From positions 1 to 6,110 of the forward strand of contig JAQGKM010000156.1 of NCBI GenBank assembly GCA_028290125.1: a DNA stretch of 6,110 bases. The letters run 5' to 3'. The notes below the pieces were generated by a model, which was not told the DNA's origin, did no database searches, and was given only the letters and a program-made list of their open reading frames with translations. A program made the position numbers and the translations under genes. The DNA comes from Hyphomicrobiales bacterium (lineage in GTDB: Bacteria > Pseudomonadota > Alphaproteobacteria > Rhizobiales > Beijerinckiaceae). The stretch's first letter is position 1. Every line of letters begins with the position of its first letter. Shown here in pieces: positions 5,063 to 6,110 of this stretch.

Positions 5063-6110
5063 ATGCATGCGGACCGTCCCGAGGGGAAAGTCGACGAGAA
5101 GGTTGGCTTCGGCAGCGACGTCGCAGCCCAGATGCTGCGCCGCTTCGGCTTTCGCTATGTGAGCCTCAACCCCGGCGCCAGCTATCGCGGCCTGCACGAT
5201 TCGATGGTCAACCATCTCGGCAACGTCGATCCCGCCATGCTGCTCTGCCTGCATGAAGACCATGCGGTCGGCATCGCCCACGGTTACGCCAAGGCGACCG
5301 GCGAGCCCATGGCCTGCGTGCTCCACTCCAACGTCGGCCTGATGCACGGCACGATGGCGCTCTACAACGCCTTCTGCGACCGCGCCCCGATGTTCGTGCT
5401 CGGCGCGACCGGCCCGGTGGACGCTTCGCAGCGCCGCCCGTGGATCGACTGGATCCACACCTCCGCCGACCAGGCGAGCATCGTTCGCGATTTCATCAAG
5501 TGGGACAACCAGCCGTCCTCCGCCGACTCGCTCGTCGAGGCCATGGCGCGCGCCAACATCATGACGCGCAGAGAGCCGCGCGCGCCGGTCTACATCTGCC
5601 TTGACGCCGGCCTGCAGGAATCGGCGCTCGAGAAGGCGCCGGAATGGCCCGATCTCGATCGCATGAAGCCGCCCGCGCCCGCCCGCGCCGCCAAGGCCGA
5701 TCTCGACGCCGCCGTCGCGCTGCTGAAGGACGCCAAGAAACCCGTCGTTCTGCTCGGCCGCACCGACTGGACCGACGCCGGTTGGGCCGCGCGCATCGCG
5801 CTGGTCGAGCGCCTCGGCGCCGTGGTGTTCACCGATCTCAAGAACCGCTCGGCCTTCCCGACCGACCATCCCTCGCATGTCGCCGCGCCGTTCAACCAGG
5901 TCGGCCGCGCGCCCAAGCGCATCGTCGAAATCCTCGAGCAGGCGGACGTCATCCTCGCGCTCGAATGGACCGATCTCGCGAGCGCGCTGCGCATCAAGAA
6001 GGACGGCAAGCTCGACGCCAAGGTCATCTCGACCAGCATGGACCAGTATCTCCACAACGGCGCCCATGCGAACTACCAGGCGCTGCCCTTCGCCGACATC
6101 AACATGGCGG
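5063..6110 (+). CDS. ThDP-dependent enzyme, benzoylformate decarboxylase/acetolactate synthase superfamily, 3'-truncated
   Basis: The frame is open from ATG 5063 to the window edge, 349 complete codons plus one base. The first part is the ThDP pyrimidine-binding domain (about 14-185). It contains YVSLNPGAS (32-40), the Glu65 of LHEDHAVGIAHGYAKATGE (63-81) that should activate the cofactor's aminopyrimidine, and LHSNVGLMHG (87-96). His88 lies 23 residues after Glu65, the same spacing as the catalytic Glu47-His70 pair I recall in Pseudomonas putida benzoylformate decarboxylase. The next part is the central domain (about 210-345), with KKPVVLLGR (225-233) and SAFPTDHPSH (263-272). The diphosphate-binding domain with its GDG motif lies beyond the window. 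Members decarboxylate or ligate 2-oxo acids in the cytosol. The gene diverges from the glycosyltransferase operon. The substrate is unknown; an acetolactate-synthase-like annotation is likely in databases but may mislead. Confidence 0.9.
   Translation, partial: MHADRPEGKVDEKVGFGSDVAAQMLRRFGFRYVSLNPGASYRGLHDSMVNHLGNVDPAMLLCLHEDHAVGIAHGYAKATGEPMACVLHSNVGLMHGTMALYNAFCDRAPMFVLGATGPVDASQRRPWIDWIHTSADQASIVRDFIKWDNQPSSADSLVEAMARANIMTRREPRAPVYICLDAGLQESALEKAPEWPDLDRMKPPAPARAAKADLDAAVALLKDAKKPVVLLGRTDWTDAGWAARIALVERLGAVVFTDLKNRSAFPTDHPSHVAAPFNQVGRAPKRIVEILEQADVILALEWTDLASALRIKKDGKLDAKVISTSMDQYLHNGAHANYQALPFADINMA

Noticed and set aside
4988..6067. Minus-strand frame of 359 codons opposite the ThDP gene
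   Set aside because: The plus strand encodes a recognisable ThDP enzyme over the same span; the minus frame has no family motif and is an antisense shadow.

Overview
The window is GC-rich and has the look of an alphaproteobacterium, probably of the order Hyphomicrobiales (Rhizobiales). The evidence is high-GC codon use, expanded families of orphan TctC/Bug-type solute receptors, and two copies of the dispersed palindromic repeat that reads 'attgcgagcgaagcgaagc...' and is common in this order. This is a judgement from pattern recognition; there is no rRNA or marker gene to confirm it.

Layout. Left block, plus strand (1-2480): the 3' part of a periplasmic TctC/Bug-like receptor gene (cut by the window edge), a complete paralogue of it (826-1848, about 66% identical by hand count over 250 residues), and a beta-class-like glutathione S-transferase (1860-2480) that starts 11 bases after it. 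Receptor 2 and the transferase look co-transcribed. The first two genes are separated by a short palindromic repeat (771-806). Middle (2481-2652): a convergent gene-free stretch with a perfect 14-bp-stem hairpin and a 128-base element with 31-base imperfect inverted ends. Right block, minus strand (2653-4876): a two-gene overlapping operon. It is read from a TTG-started GT2 glycosyltransferase of the TIGR04283 type into a 520-residue fusion of a TIGR04282/DUF2064 nucleotidyl/glycosyl-transferase domain and a radical SAM domain with a Cys-rich C-terminus. Far right (5063 to the edge, plus strand): the N-terminal 349 residues of a ThDP-dependent enzyme whose active-site segment resembles benzoylformate decarboxylase more than acetolactate synthase. 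It is divergent from the glycosyltransferase operon across a 186-base intergenic region that holds a credible minus-strand promoter and a 14-bp perfect palindrome.

How the genes may work together. The TIGR04282 and TIGR04283 families are named for their co-occurrence with radical SAM enzymes, notably ArsS of arsenosugar biosynthesis. Here one of them is physically fused to a radical SAM protein that shares some ArsS-like traits (CxxxCxxC followed by a short Pro/Arg segment, and a terminal HCxxxC...C) but has GGEP where I recall ArsS having GGAP. The operon is therefore a compact candidate for a small-molecule or sugar-modification pathway related to, but not shown to be, arsenosugar biosynthesis. 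The receptors, glutathione S-transferase and ThDP enzyme fit uptake and breakdown of organic or aromatic acids, but nothing in the window proves that they share a pathway. No tRNA, rRNA, CRISPR array, transposase or phage gene was seen.
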